From Sneathiellales bacterium (GTDB taxonomy: Bacteria > Pseudomonadota > Alphaproteobacteria > Sneathiellales > Sneathiellaceae): a stretch of 36,519 nucleotides of DNA. The stretch lies in NCBI GenBank assembly GCA_022360775.1, contig JAKSCD010000396.1, positions 1-36,519 on the forward strand, written 5' to 3'. A program made the position numbers and the translations under genes. Each line of letters begins with the position of its first letter. Positions within the stretch are counted from its first letter, which is position 1. Below the pieces are notes generated by a model that was not told the origin of the DNA, made no database searches, and worked only from the letters and a program-made list of their open reading frames with translations. Positions 1-8,293 of the stretch are shown here, piece after piece.

Positions 1-649
1 AATTTGCCTTCTCTTCAGTTTCAACCGGAACGGTATTGTTTGGCTTCCAGATAATCCCGGCTTCCTGAGGCGTACCGAATTTTTCTTCCAGTGCAGCCTG
101 GACATCATTGAAATCTTCCATGGCACAGGAGATCTCATGCGCATCATCATCGCTTTCAACATTGTCGGCACCGGCTTCAAGCGCAACCTCGAAAACCTCG
201 TCAGCATCGATCTCTGCTGCGGCATAGACAATCTGACCAATATGCTCGAACATAAATGCAACAGAACCGGTCTCACCCAGGGCACCGCCAGCTTTTGAAA
301 AGGCTGCGCGAACTTCCGCCGCGGTTCTGTTTTTATTATCCGTCAGGGTTTCAACAATGATAGCAATGCCCCCAGGACCATATCCTTCATAGCGAATTTC
401 ATCATAGCTTTCGCCTTCATTACCGCTCGCTGCCCGCTTAATGGCGCGATCAATATTATCTTTGGGCATATTGTCAGAACGGGCAGCAGCAATTGCCGTC
501 CGCAGACGTGGGTTCATGTCCGGATCCGGCAAGCCGGATTTCGCAGCAACTGTCAGCTCACGGATATGCTTGGCAAAAATCTTGGCGCGTTTTTTATCCT
601 GTGCGCCTTTGCGATGCATAATGTTTTTAAATTTGGAATGTCCCGCCAT
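1..649 (-). CDS. yebC: YebC/PmpR-family protein, C-terminus cut by window start
   Basis: The protein begins [20 protein letters not shown], the hallmark N-terminus of the YebC/PmpR (TACO1) family. Members are about 240-250 residues long; 216 are visible here, so roughly the last 30 lie outside the window. The family is described as DNA-binding transcriptional regulators and, more recently, as ribosome-associated factors that relieve stalling at proline stretches. Further family signatures are visible: the [19 protein letters not shown] helix and the acidic ESDDDAHEI stretch. The ATG at 649 is the family start. The gene lies downstream of the 562-aa gene on the same strand with a 190-base gap. 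In many proteobacteria yebC precedes ruvC, which would lie outside this window. The family assignment is firm; which of the two roles applies here is not shown by the sequence. Confidence 0.95.
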   Translation of the reverse strand, partial: MAGHSKFKNIMHRKGAQDKKRAKIFAKHIRELTVAAKSGLPDPDMNPRLRTAIAAARSDNMPKDNIDRAIKRAASGNEGESYDEIRYEGYGPGGIAIIVETLTDNKNRTAAEVRAAFSKAGGALGETGSVAFMFEHIGQIVYAAAEIDADEVFEVALEAGADNVESDDDAHEISCAMEDFNDVQAALEEKFGTPQEAGIIWKPNNTVPVETEEKAN

Positions 650-839
650 ACTTCTTCTCTTGTCCCGTTGAGGGTTTCCCCCCTCGATCCTCTATAAGGC
701 CTGCCGCTTTAGCTTACGATAAGCCCAATCAAAAAATTTCCTGATCTCTATTTAACGCATGCCCTCTTCTCCCCCAAGACAAGAATGTAAAACAGGGCAA
801 AAAAGTTCCTTTTTTAAACAAAAAACTCACGTTCCGGAC

Positions 840-2528
840 TTAGCGGATACCTGTTTTTTCCAAAGCCGCATAAAAGGATTTGAAAAATTCCACCTGCGCA
901 GCACCCTGTTTCGCTTTTTCCTCAAGCGCTTCCATGAACTGGTTGGATGCTATCGTTTTCCTGGCATACTGACGTACCAGTTTTTCGCATGCCGGTTGCG
1001 TCAGTTTATCGGAAGCAATGAGTTGCAGAAGGTTAAGACCGAGCTGGGTGTTATCTTTGGCGTTTCGCGAAAAGCTTTGTAAAATCTCTTTATTATTAAT
1101 CAGGTCCACAGCCAGGTCATCCAGTGCTGTCGTTATTTTTTCCTCATAATAAATCTGAAAACCCGACTTGATTGCCTGAATTTGCAGATTTCTCAGTCTC
1201 GCAACTGTTGCAAGAGGAGAAACGGGCGCTTCCATTACCAGCTTTATGTTATGGGAGCTATCCAGGACAGGAAGAAGATAATTTGCAATTGTTCTTTTAT
1301 TAACACCACCAATCACACCTTCACTGACCTTTAAAAGCTTTTCAGCCCGATCAAGTGTATAGTTTTCGTTACCGAGGATCGTTGCAATTGTCGTCGGCCC
1401 TGTCATCCGCTCGCATCGATCTTTAAGCGCTTCTACTGCTTCCTCCCCGCCTACATGCTCTCCGTCAGCGATATGCATTCTTGCCAGCAAGCGACTGTGA
1501 TACTGAATACTCTTGAAAGGGTTGTTAGCGACAAAGGACTTGTTTCCGCAAAGGGTCTCCAAAAATCTGTGAGACAGTGCCGCGCGCGTTTCAGGGAGAA
1601 ACTGATCTCTCAGGAGCGCATTGATACGAATGGCTCCCTTATGCATATCAGGCGTAAATTTTCTGCTCCCGCGAATGAAATCAACAAGTCCCAGCATGGC
1701 ATCGCCAAGATTTTCTTCTTCCCCCAGAATAGTTTGCAAATACTGGGATTGAGATAGAAAATCCGCAAGATAGCGATCCAGTATCTCGAGGACCCGGGGA
1801 TCATCATACAGCCCAAGCCATTCAAGTACCTTTTTGAACTTGTCATCAACAGTTTTGTAGCTGTGAAAAAAACGCGCGAGCGCCATCATAAAAGTTCGGC
1901 GCCAATTCGGATCCTCTTTCAGTTTTTTCGAAAGCCTGATGAGGTTCCCGTCTTCGATATCTGGAATATTGTCCTCAATGGTCAGTTTTTTAAGCTCACC
2001 CAGCGCCTCGTTGGCAAAAGAATATAAATCCAGAACACGATCATTGACTTTCTGCCCTGTCTTTTGCACCTGGGAAATTGCTACCCGCTGCACCGCCCCC
2101 TGAAGTATTTGCCCTGTATCGTTCAGCCTTTGAAGATGTCCTTGATGATGGAGAAGTTCCAGGGGAGTGATCTGCCATCCTTGCATCGGCTTTTGCAACA
2201 GGCTCCAAATCGCACGACGGGCTTCAGGTCGATAGATGTCATCCAGCTTTTTACAGACGGGTTCGATCAGATCGACATCATTTTTCTTTCCAGCCTGCTC
2301 CCGGTCACCATCAAAATAGATTTCCTTGTCATGGAATACCGGATCTGAGGAATCAAAAGAGACTTGCAGAACCTTTACGGCATCTACATTGCGATTTGTT
2401 TTCAGTTGTTTGGCAGTTTCGACGGATGATGTCTTATCCTCGCCAACTTTCTGGACGGTCCATGATCCAGACTGCCTGACATGTACTTCAAAATGAACCT
2501 GCTGATCGCTCAAGAGCCTCTCCGGCAT
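840..2528 (-). CDS. Unrecognised 562-residue helical cytoplasmic protein
   Basis: I do not recognise a named family. The reading frame is complete, with an ATG at 2528 and a stop at 840. There is no signal peptide and no hydrophobic segment long enough for a membrane helix, so it is probably cytoplasmic. Two parts are visible. Residues about 10-75 look like a small alpha/beta unit (VHFEVHVRQSGSWTVQKVGE, then a helix and VDAVKVLQVSF). The rest, about 90-562, is predicted by eye to be almost all alpha-helical, rich in Leu/Lys/Glu, with no catalytic motif I can name. It lies between the ymdB-type gene and yebC, all on the minus strand, with 107 bases to the first and 190 to the second. Codon use looks like its neighbours, so it does not look recently acquired. 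A TPR- or HEAT-like scaffold is possible but unproven. Confidence 0.8.
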   Translation of the reverse strand: MPERLLSDQQVHFEVHVRQSGSWTVQKVGEDKTSSVETAKQLKTNRNVDAVKVLQVSFDSSDPVFHDKEIYFDGDREQAGKKNDVDLIEPVCKKLDDIYRPEARRAIWSLLQKPMQGWQITPLELLHHQGHLQRLNDTGQILQGAVQRVAISQVQKTGQKVNDRVLDLYSFANEALGELKKLTIEDNIPDIEDGNLIRLSKKLKEDPNWRRTFMMALARFFHSYKTVDDKFKKVLEWLGLYDDPRVLEILDRYLADFLSQSQYLQTILGEEENLGDAMLGLVDFIRGSRKFTPDMHKGAIRINALLRDQFLPETRAALSHRFLETLCGNKSFVANNPFKSIQYHSRLLARMHIADGEHVGGEEAVEALKDRCERMTGPTTIATILGNENYTLDRAEKLLKVSEGVIGGVNKRTIANYLLPVLDSSHNIKLVMEAPVSPLATVARLRNLQIQAIKSGFQIYYEEKITTALDDLAVDLINNKEILQSFSRNAKDNTQLGLNLLQLIASDKLTQPACEKLVRQYARKTIASNQFMEALEEKAKQGAAQVEFFKSFYAALEKTGIR

Positions 2529-2635
2529 GCACTTAATACTCTAATTGGCCAGAGATAAGACTAACAATGGGTTATTAACAAACTGCCAACAAAACACTTT
2601 TGCTAAAGTAAGCCTAACACCAGCAATCAGGTTCT

Positions 2636-3448
2636 TCAGGCCGGAATATATTCCTGCAGGCGACCACCCATGCGAACAGGCTCAATGCGGGTGGTTTTTC
2701 CTGTCTTGTCATCTGTTTCAATATAGATAGCGCATAATGTTCCAGGTCCGAGAGCCGGCGTAAAACGACCCGCCGAGATTTTACGGGTAAAGCGCTGGAT
2801 AGGCTCATCCTTCTGCATACCGATTACAGAATCGTAATCCCCGCACATACCCGCATCCGTCTGATATCCTGTACCACCTGGCAAAATCTGCGCATCAGCT
2901 GTTGGAATATGCTGATGGCTTCCGACGACCGCAGAAACCCGGCCGTCACAATACTGCCCGATTGCCATTTTTTCCGAAGTTGCTTCGGCATGAATATCGA
3001 CAAGGATACAATCATATTTTGATCCCAGCCGTGCGGTTGAAAGAATTTTATCAATGGCCGAGAACGGATCGTCCATAGGCTCCATAAAAACCCTGCCCAA
3101 GACCTGGATAACCAGAATTGATTTCCCGTTGCGGGCGCGAAACGCAACTGCCCCCCGCCCCGGCGTGCCTTCAGGATAATTAAGGGGGCGAACCAGTTTC
3201 TGATCCTCAGCCATGTAAGGCATGATCTCTTTCTGGTCAAAACTGTGATTACCAAGGGCAATACAGTCCGCACCAGACTCATAAAATCCGGCACAGATTT
3301 TTTCAGTTATACCAAAACCGGAGGCTGCATTTTCCCCATTTACGATCGTAAAATCGACAGACAGTTTTTTCTTCAGCACTGGTAAATACTCGGTGACAGC
3401 GTCCCGGCCCGACCGGCCAACCACATCACCACAATATAGAATTTTCAC
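2636..3448 (-). CDS. YmdB-family metallophosphoesterase (TIGR00282 type)
   Basis: This 270-residue protein belongs to the YmdB/DR1281 family of dimetal phosphodiesterases; Bacillus YmdB hydrolyses cyclic nucleotides and affects RNA turnover and biofilm fate. The metal ligands expected for the family are all present in order: D8 (GDVVGRSGR), E39-N40 (NGENAASG), N67-H68 (LGNHSFD), H153 (DIHAEATSEK), H178 and H180 (GSHQHIPTAD). The motif TGYQTDAGMCGDYDSVIGM is also typical. It has the usual family length and no signal peptide, so it is cytoplasmic. Its start overlaps the end of the upstream cyclo-ligase gene by 4 bases, so the two are surely cotranscribed and probably translationally coupled. 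The true substrate cannot be read from the sequence. Confidence 0.92.
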   Translation of the reverse strand: MKILYCGDVVGRSGRDAVTEYLPVLKKKLSVDFTIVNGENAASGFGITEKICAGFYESGADCIALGNHSFDQKEIMPYMAEDQKLVRPLNYPEGTPGRGAVAFRARNGKSILVIQVLGRVFMEPMDDPFSAIDKILSTARLGSKYDCILVDIHAEATSEKMAIGQYCDGRVSAVVGSHQHIPTADAQILPGGTGYQTDAGMCGDYDSVIGMQKDEPIQRFTRKISAGRFTPALGPGTLCAIYIETDDKTGKTTRIEPVRMGGRLQEYIPA

Positions 3449-4011
3449 TGTATGATCCTTGCTTCCTTATCTGTCACGATCCCGTTCAGCTTCTGGTCAT
3501 ATTGATCAATCGGAACAGCTTCAACTTCCTGTTCCGAAAATGCAAACCCGATAGCGAGGATTTCGCTCTTTTCACGTAATTGTGCGAGTGTCCGATCATA
3601 AAAACCGCCTCCATACCCCAGCCGGTAACCGGCTCTATCGAACGCCAGAAGAGGCACAACAACAATTGTTGGTATCACTTCAACACAGCTTTCAGGCGGG
3701 CTGAAAATGCTGAACGCAGCTTTTACAAGCTGTGTTTCTCTCTCGATCTTCCTGAAAATGAGCGGCATTTCCTTTCCAGGCACAACAGGTAGTGAAACCT
3801 CGATCCCTCTTCCCAGAAGTTCATGCTTCAAAGCATTCGTACCAAGCTCGCTTCCGGTTGCACAGTAAAGCGCTACTCTATCCTTGTCAGAACAGGAAAA
3901 TGCCGACAGGAAATGACGGGCGGCGCGCTGCATCGCTTCAGGTTTCTCTATCGCATTTCGCGTTTCCTTTGCGATTTGACGAAGAGCCTTTTTTTGCTCA
4001 GCAATGCTCAT
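3445..4011 (-). CDS. ygfA: 5-formyltetrahydrofolate cyclo-ligase
   Basis: The 188-residue protein is 5-formyl-THF cyclo-ligase (5,10-methenyltetrahydrofolate synthetase), which uses ATP to convert 5-formyl-THF to 5,10-methenyl-THF in one-carbon metabolism. The diagnostic nucleotide/folate loop RLGYGGGFYDRTL is at residues 130-142, preceded by the typical VVVPLLAFDRAGY strand. N-terminal basic residues (QKKALRQIAKETRN) match the family. The gene follows the 6S RNA gene on the same strand, the arrangement known from E. coli (ssrS-ygfA) and conserved widely in proteobacteria, where both can be made from one precursor. The ATG at 4011 has only a weak AGG directly upstream, which may mean low or coupled translation. 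It overlaps the ymdB-type gene by 4 bases. Confidence 0.93.
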   Translation of the reverse strand: MSIAEQKKALRQIAKETRNAIEKPEAMQRAARHFLSAFSCSDKDRVALYCATGSELGTNALKHELLGRGIEVSLPVVPGKEMPLIFRKIERETQLVKAAFSIFSPPESCVEVIPTIVVVPLLAFDRAGYRLGYGGGFYDRTLAQLREKSEILAIGFAFSEQEVEAVPIDQYDQKLNGIVTDKEARIIQ

Positions 4012-4048
4012 CCTGATCTTTCTGTTCCCTAAATTGAGGGAAATTTAA

Positions 4049-4210
4049 GGGTCGCACCACCATAGCCGTCGGACTTATGAAATCTCTGTGGCCTGACAAG
4101 TCAGGTGGGAGCCGATATGATAGAACCACGGTTCAGTCAGGGATTAGCCCCCGGGATTTCGGTATTGGCCCCAGGATATCTATGACCTAACGCACAAGGC
4201 AGTGCAACAG
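4049..4210 (-). ncRNA. ssrS: 6S RNA
   Basis: The 207-base gap between zapA and the cyclo-ligase gene holds a 6S RNA, the RNA that binds and sequesters housekeeping RNA polymerase. Seen directly: a closing stem of 11 consecutive pairs (two or three of them G-U) between positions 4208-4198 (GTTGCACTGCC on the minus strand) and 4061-4051 (GGTGGTGCGAC). Inside it is a strong apical hairpin CCTGAC-TT-GTCAGG and an adjoining GTGG/CCAC pairing. The words ACCGTGGTTCTATCAT and CGGCTCCCACCTG match what I remember of alphaproteobacterial 6S RNAs. About 160 nt fits the family, and the position between zapA and ygfA is its classic site. A small palindrome TTCCCT-N6-AGGGAA at 4025-4042 follows and may mark processing or termination. 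The exact ends are estimated. Confidence 0.85.
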
Positions 4211-4218
4211 AGGCCTAT

Positions 4219-4527
4219 TTAGGCAGTTTCCATCTGAAGTGCAATAGCTTCCAGCTTTTCGGCCCAGACTTCCATCTTCGCCGCATCAGTCCCGTCATCA
4301 CCGTCTTTTTGATTTTCGATGGTTTCATAAGCTTGTGACAAATCGTCGGCAATCAACAGGGAAGCCATTAAAAGCAGCTGGGATTCCGTGGCGTTGGCAA
4401 CACCATCGCTGAGTTCCCGCACCTTTTTATCCACAAACTCAGCAAGATATTTAAGATGCTCTTCTTCTCCGTCACCGCAGATAATCGGATAAGGTCGCCC
4501 GTTCACTTTCACTGTTACTGAAGCCAT
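4219..4527 (-). CDS. zapA: Cell division protein ZapA
   Basis: ZapA (102 residues) binds FtsZ and promotes bundling of protofilaments at the Z ring. The N-terminal globular part shows the family pattern SVTVKVNGRPYPIICGDGEE followed by HLKYLAEFVDKKVREL, and the C-terminal part (about 45-102) is a helix expected to form the dimer/tetramer coiled coil. The start at 4527 is chosen because MASVTVKVNG is the family N-terminus and GGAG/GGGA lies just upstream; a frame starting at 4611 exists but would run into the preceding gene. It sits 4 bases downstream of the DUF4164-like coiled-coil gene and directly upstream of 6S RNA, the conserved alphaproteobacterial arrangement. Confidence 0.93.
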   Translation of the reverse strand: MASVTVKVNGRPYPIICGDGEEEHLKYLAEFVDKKVRELSDGVANATESQLLLMASLLIADDLSQAYETIENQKDGDDGTDAAKMEVWAEKLEAIALQMETA

Positions 4528-4531
4528 TTCC

Positions 4532-4876
4532 CTACTCCAAAATGTTGCTGATATTGGAAATTGTCTGATCAAGCCGCCCTGAAACCAGTTCAGTTTTCTG
4601 CTTAAGCGCATTATAGGTTTCGGTCAGTTCCAGAAGTTCCTGACGCAAAAGCTGATTTTCCACCCGAAGGTTATCGAGTTCAGCGGTCGCAACAGACCCG
4701 TCCCCCATATCAAGCATGCCTTGTGTGGGTTTGCCGGACAATCCGTCAGCTACTTTTTCCAGACGCTGTATTGCTGCCTCAATTCGCGATTCGGTAATTG
4801 TCCTGTCCCCCACCTCAAAATCCAGAGCCGTTCTTGACCCCAATACGGTCAGACCGGTGCAAACAATACGATCCAA
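4532..4876 (-). CDS. DUF4164-like coiled-coil protein, putative ZapA partner
   Basis: This is a small protein of 114 residues if it starts at the TTG at 4876, which has a good GGAAG six bases upstream and an in-frame stop further up. A GTG at 4813 would give 93 residues beginning VGDRTITESRIEAAI, closer to the usual family N-terminus. The body is two heptad-rich helices (ESRIEAAIQRLEKVADGL; then about 62-114 with LDNLRVENQLLRQELLELTE and LKQKTELVSGRLDQTISNI), so it is expected to form a coiled coil. Short coiled-coil proteins of the DUF4164 type usually sit immediately upstream of zapA in alphaproteobacteria, and a ZapB-like division role has been suggested on that basis. Only the coiled coil and the linkage to zapA are seen here. 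Confidence 0.8.
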   Translation of the reverse strand: MDRIVCTGLTVLGSRTALDFEVGDRTITESRIEAAIQRLEKVADGLSGKPTQGMLDMGDGSVATAELDNLRVENQLLRQELLELTETYNALKQKTELVSGRLDQTISNISNILE

Positions 4877-5200
4877 GCTATTCTTCCGTCAACCTTTGTC
4901 AGAATTCTGAAGAGAATCCGGTTTTCTGCGATTTCATGTTCAAAAGATAAACTAAGCTGTTGACGTCAGCGCCTTTGGGCGGCATCTTCCCACCCGATTC
5001 CAGAACTGGCCAATTGCAGACTGAATCAGACTGCTGGTATCTTCCAAGCGGATGGTGCAGCCTATTGGCCGGAAATTGACATGTGACCCCTTGCGGGCGC
5101 TGGCGTCAGTAACCGGGTTTTTGTTGGACCAGTCTTTCTTAATCGATCGCGGTTCATTGATAAACGATCCATCCGCCAGCGGAAAAATAAAGAGTCGAAT
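4877..5200. other. 324-base divergent intergenic region between the zapA and tkt operons
   Basis: No credible gene is visible here. It must carry the promoters of two divergent operons (DUF4164-zapA leftwards, tkt rightwards). I see an 8-base palindrome TGACGTCA at 4961-4968 and an isolated TTGACA at 5077-5082 without a matching -10 at normal spacing. A weak Shine-Dalgarno AAAGAG lies six bases before the tkt ATG. I found no convincing sigma-70 promoter pair, so the promoter positions are unresolved. Confidence 0.5.
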
Positions 5201-7204
5201 ATGAACGATAGTGGCGCCAACAGCTCGTCAGCAGATCCGAAACATTTGGAAATGGCGAATGCAATCCGTGCTCTTTCCATGGATGCAATTCAAAAAGCGA
5301 ACTCCGGACATCCGGGCATGCCGATGGGCATGGCGGATGTTGCAACAGTCCTGTTTTCAAAATTCCTGAAATTTGATCCCGCAAAACCAAACTGGCCGGA
5401 TCGGGATCGTTTTGTCCTCTCTGCAGGCCATGGTTCCATGCTTCTTTATTCCTTGCTGCATCTCACCGGCTACAAGGATATGACCCTCGACGAGATCAAG
5501 AATTTCCGTCAACTGGGCTCAAAAACAGCTGGCCACCCCGAATTCGGCCATGCTGATGGTATCGAGACAACAACAGGGCCGCTCGGTCAGGGCCTGGCAA
5601 CAGCTGTCGGAATGGCGCTTGCAGAAAAAATGCAGGCTGCCCGCTTCAAGGATGTTGTGGATCATCATACTTATGTCATCGCCGGAGATGGCTGCCTGAT
5701 GGAAGGCATTAGCCATGAAGCCGCTTCTTTTGCAGGGCATCTGGGTCTTGGCAAACTGATTGTGCTTTGGGATGACAATGAAATCAGCATTGACGGTAAA
5801 ACCGATATGGCGGTTTCCGACAACCAGCTGAAACGCTTTGAGGCGATGGGCTGGGAAACCCAGGCGATCGATGGGCATGATCCGAAAGCGATTGAAGCTG
5901 CTCTAGCCAAAGCAAAAGCATCCAGCAAGCCGTCCCTGATTGCCTGTAAAACAACGATCGGTTTTGGCTCTCCTAACAAGCAGGGTACATCTGGTGTTCA
6001 TGGCGCTCCTCTCGGCGAAGAGGAGATTGCACTCACACGCGAAACACTGAACTGGTCTCATGGGCCTTTTGAAATTCCGGTAACGGTCATGGATCGCTGG
6101 CGCGCTGTCGGCACTAAAGGGGCGCGCTTGTCCAGCGAATGGGAAAAGTCGCTGGAAGCACTGGATGCGGATGCCAAAGCTGCCTTTGAATTTTCTCTGT
6201 CAGGCGAACTTCCTGCAAGTTTCGACGAGGCTATGCAGAGTTACAAGAAGCAGCTCACCGAGGAGGCGCCTGGCTGGGCTACCCGGAAATCAAGCCAGGA
6301 AGCCCTGAATGTTATCAATGAGCATGTTGTAAACACGATCGGTGGTTCCGCAGATCTGACCGGATCAAATCTCACCAAAACCTCTCATATGGAAGGGGTT
6401 ACACCGGAAGACTTCACAGGGCGTTACGTTTATTACGGTGTTCGCGAATTTGGTATGGCTGCCATCATGAACGGTATCGCATTGCATAAGGGCTTTATCC
6501 CTTATGGCGGCACCTTCATGGTCTTTACAGATTATGCCCGTCCAGCGATCCGCCTTTCCGCCCTTATGGAACAGCGTGTAGTTTATGTGATGACACATGA
6601 TTCCATTGGTCTTGGTGAAGATGGCCCAACTCATCAGCCTGTTGAACATCTGGCCTCCTTGCGGGCGATGCCGAATGTCAATATCTTCCGACCTGCCGAT
6701 GCCGTGGAGACTGCTGAATGCTGGGATGCTGCTCTCAAGGCCAAGAAGACACCCTCAATTCTCTCCTTGAGCCGACAGGGCCTTCCTCTTGTTCGTGGTG
6801 ACTACACCTCTGAAAATCTGTCTGCGAAAGGGGCGTATGAACTTTCCGCCGCATCAGATGAAGCCAGAGTTACGTTGCTGGCAACCGGATCTGAAGTGAC
6901 AATCGCACTGGATGCCCAAAAAGCCCTGGAGGCAGAAGGAATTGCCACTCGTGTGGTTTCCGTTCCCTGTACAGAGCTTTTCGACAAGCAATCCCAGGAT
7001 TACCGGCGTGAAACGCTGGGACCAGGAACAGTGAAGGTTGCCATTGAGGCGGCTAGTTCCTTTGGCTGGCAGAAGTATATCGGCTCTGAGGGAGCCTTTG
7101 TCGGCCTGGATGGATTTGGCGCATCCGCGCCTGCCGGAGATCTTTACCGGCATTTCAATATAACAAGTGATGCCGTCGTCGAAGCGGCAAAGAAACAGCT
7201 TTAA
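5201..7204 (+). CDS. tkt: Transketolase
   Basis: This 667-residue protein is transketolase (usual length about 660), which moves two-carbon ketol units between sugar phosphates in the pentose phosphate and Calvin pathways using thiamine diphosphate. Visible motifs: substrate-binding [10 protein letters not shown] (His37), [14 protein letters not shown] (about 126-139), the thiamine-diphosphate motif GDGCLMEG (162-169) paired with the DDNEISIDG loop (Asn193), and the pyrimidine-domain [14 protein letters not shown], which carries the catalytic glutamate. The start ATG at 5201 is preceded by AAAGAG. It opens a plus-strand block with gap, pgk and fba, but a strong hairpin lies between tkt and gap, so transcripts may be partly separated. 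Linkage of tkt to gap-pgk-fba also occurs in CO2-fixing bacteria, but no RuBisCO or phosphoribulokinase is present here. Confidence 0.97.
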   Translation: MNDSGANSSSADPKHLEMANAIRALSMDAIQKANSGHPGMPMGMADVATVLFSKFLKFDPAKPNWPDRDRFVLSAGHGSMLLYSLLHLTGYKDMTLDEIKNFRQLGSKTAGHPEFGHADGIETTTGPLGQGLATAVGMALAEKMQAARFKDVVDHHTYVIAGDGCLMEGISHEAASFAGHLGLGKLIVLWDDNEISIDGKTDMAVSDNQLKRFEAMGWETQAIDGHDPKAIEAALAKAKASSKPSLIACKTTIGFGSPNKQGTSGVHGAPLGEEEIALTRETLNWSHGPFEIPVTVMDRWRAVGTKGARLSSEWEKSLEALDADAKAAFEFSLSGELPASFDEAMQSYKKQLTEEAPGWATRKSSQEALNVINEHVVNTIGGSADLTGSNLTKTSHMEGVTPEDFTGRYVYYGVREFGMAAIMNGIALHKGFIPYGGTFMVFTDYARPAIRLSALMEQRVVYVMTHDSIGLGEDGPTHQPVEHLASLRAMPNVNIFRPADAVETAECWDAALKAKKTPSILSLSRQGLPLVRGDYTSENLSAKGAYELSAASDEARVTLLATGSEVTIALDAQKALEAEGIATRVVSVPCTELFDKQSQDYRRETLGPGTVKVAIEAASSFGWQKYIGSEGAFVGLDGFGASAPAGDLYRHFNITSDAVVEAAKKQL

Positions 7205-7210
7205 ATTTTT

Positions 7211-7237
7211 CGGGCGGGTTTTTCCGCCCGTTCTTCG
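7211..7237 (+). terminator. Terminator or attenuator between tkt and gap
   Basis: A perfect 7-bp stem CGGGCGG (7211-7217) / CCGCCCG (7224-7230) encloses a 6-base loop and is followed by TTCTTCG. It lies 6 bases after the tkt stop and 20-odd bases before the gap start, so it can end or dampen tkt transcription before gap. The tail is only moderately T-rich, so partial read-through is likely. Confidence 0.7.
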
Positions 7238-7256
7238 TCATAGGAGTTTGAAAAAG

Positions 7257-8264
7257 ATGACAGTTCGTGTTGCAATTAACGGGTTTGGTCGTATCGGTCG
7301 GAATATCCTTCGTGCAATCTATGAATCTGGTCGCACTGACATTGACGTTGTCGGTATCAACGATCTGGGTTCCGTAAAAGCCAACGCTCACCTCCTCAAA
7401 TATGATAGCGTTCATGGTCCTTTTCCAGGCGATGTCAAAGCAACCGAGGACAGCATTGACCTGGGCCGCGGTCCCATCAAGGTAAGTGCAGAGCGCAATC
7501 CCGCTGATCTGCCATGGGGTGAGCTTGGCGTTGATATTGCTTTTGAATGTACAGGTATCTTCACGCATGCTGATAAAGCAAAAGCGCATCTGGAAGCAGG
7601 CGCAAAGAAAGTCCTTATTTCTGCACCAGGCACAGAAGTTGATCTCACCGTCGTTTTTGGTGTGAACCATGACAAACTTGAAGCCGGTCACAAAATCGTT
7701 TCAAACGCGTCCTGTACAACAAACTGCCTGGCACCGGTTGCACAGGTTCTGAATGACGCGGTCGGTCTTGATCATGGCTTTATGACAACAGTTCACGCCT
7801 ATACCGGTGACCAGCCGGTTCTCGACACATTGCACAGTGATCTGCGCCGCGCCCGCGCTGCAGCCACATCCATTATTCCAACATCAACAGGTGCTGCGAA
7901 AGCTGTCGGTCTTGTTCTTCCCGAACTTGCAGGCAAGCTGGATGGAACATCCGTTCGGGTTCCAACACCAAATGTGTCCATGATCGACCTGACTTTTGTT
8001 GCCGGCCGCTCAACAACTGTTGAAGAAGTGAACGAAGCTATTGTCGAGGCCGCAAATGGTCGCCTTAAAGGTGTTCTGGCGGCAACTGACGAGCCGCTGG
8101 TTTCCATCGACTTCAACCACAATCCGGCAAGTTCCTCCTTTGATCTGACCCAAACACAGGTTATCGAAGGCACATTCGTTCGGGTCTTGAGCTGGTATGA
8201 CAACGAGTGGGGCTTCTCCAACCGGATGAGCGACACTGCCCTTGTCATGGCAAATCTCGGCTAA
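7257..8264 (+). CDS. gap: Glyceraldehyde-3-phosphate dehydrogenase
   Basis: Type I GAPDH of 335 residues, the usual length, catalysing reversible oxidation of glyceraldehyde 3-phosphate to 1,3-bisphosphoglycerate. The Rossmann start is [14 protein letters not shown], the active-site motif is [13 protein letters not shown] with catalytic Cys153, and the general base is His180 in VHAYTGDQ. The NAD-binding loop reads [19 protein letters not shown]. The start at 7257 is chosen because it gives the family N-terminus and has AGGAG upstream (7242-7246); a longer frame from 7167 would run back through the terminator and tkt's end. It is followed at 29 bases by pgk, forming a classic glycolysis/gluconeogenesis operon with pgk and fba. 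Confidence 0.97.
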   Translation: MTVRVAINGFGRIGRNILRAIYESGRTDIDVVGINDLGSVKANAHLLKYDSVHGPFPGDVKATEDSIDLGRGPIKVSAERNPADLPWGELGVDIAFECTGIFTHADKAKAHLEAGAKKVLISAPGTEVDLTVVFGVNHDKLEAGHKIVSNASCTTNCLAPVAQVLNDAVGLDHGFMTTVHAYTGDQPVLDTLHSDLRRARAAATSIIPTSTGAAKAVGLVLPELAGKLDGTSVRVPTPNVSMIDLTFVAGRSTTVEEVNEAIVEAANGRLKGVLAATDEPLVSIDFNHNPASSSFDLTQTQVIEGTFVRVLSWYDNEWGFSNRMSDTALVMANLG

Positions 8265-8293
8265 TTTAAAGACAGGAAACGGAGTATCCCAAG

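Noticed and set aside
5077-5110. A perfect TTGACA as a tkt promoter
   Set aside because: No -10-like hexamer is found 16-18 bases downstream.
7167-7256. An N-terminal extension of gap by 30 residues
   Set aside because: It would include the tkt stop region and the terminator hairpin; the family N-terminus begins at 7257 with a good ribosome binding site.
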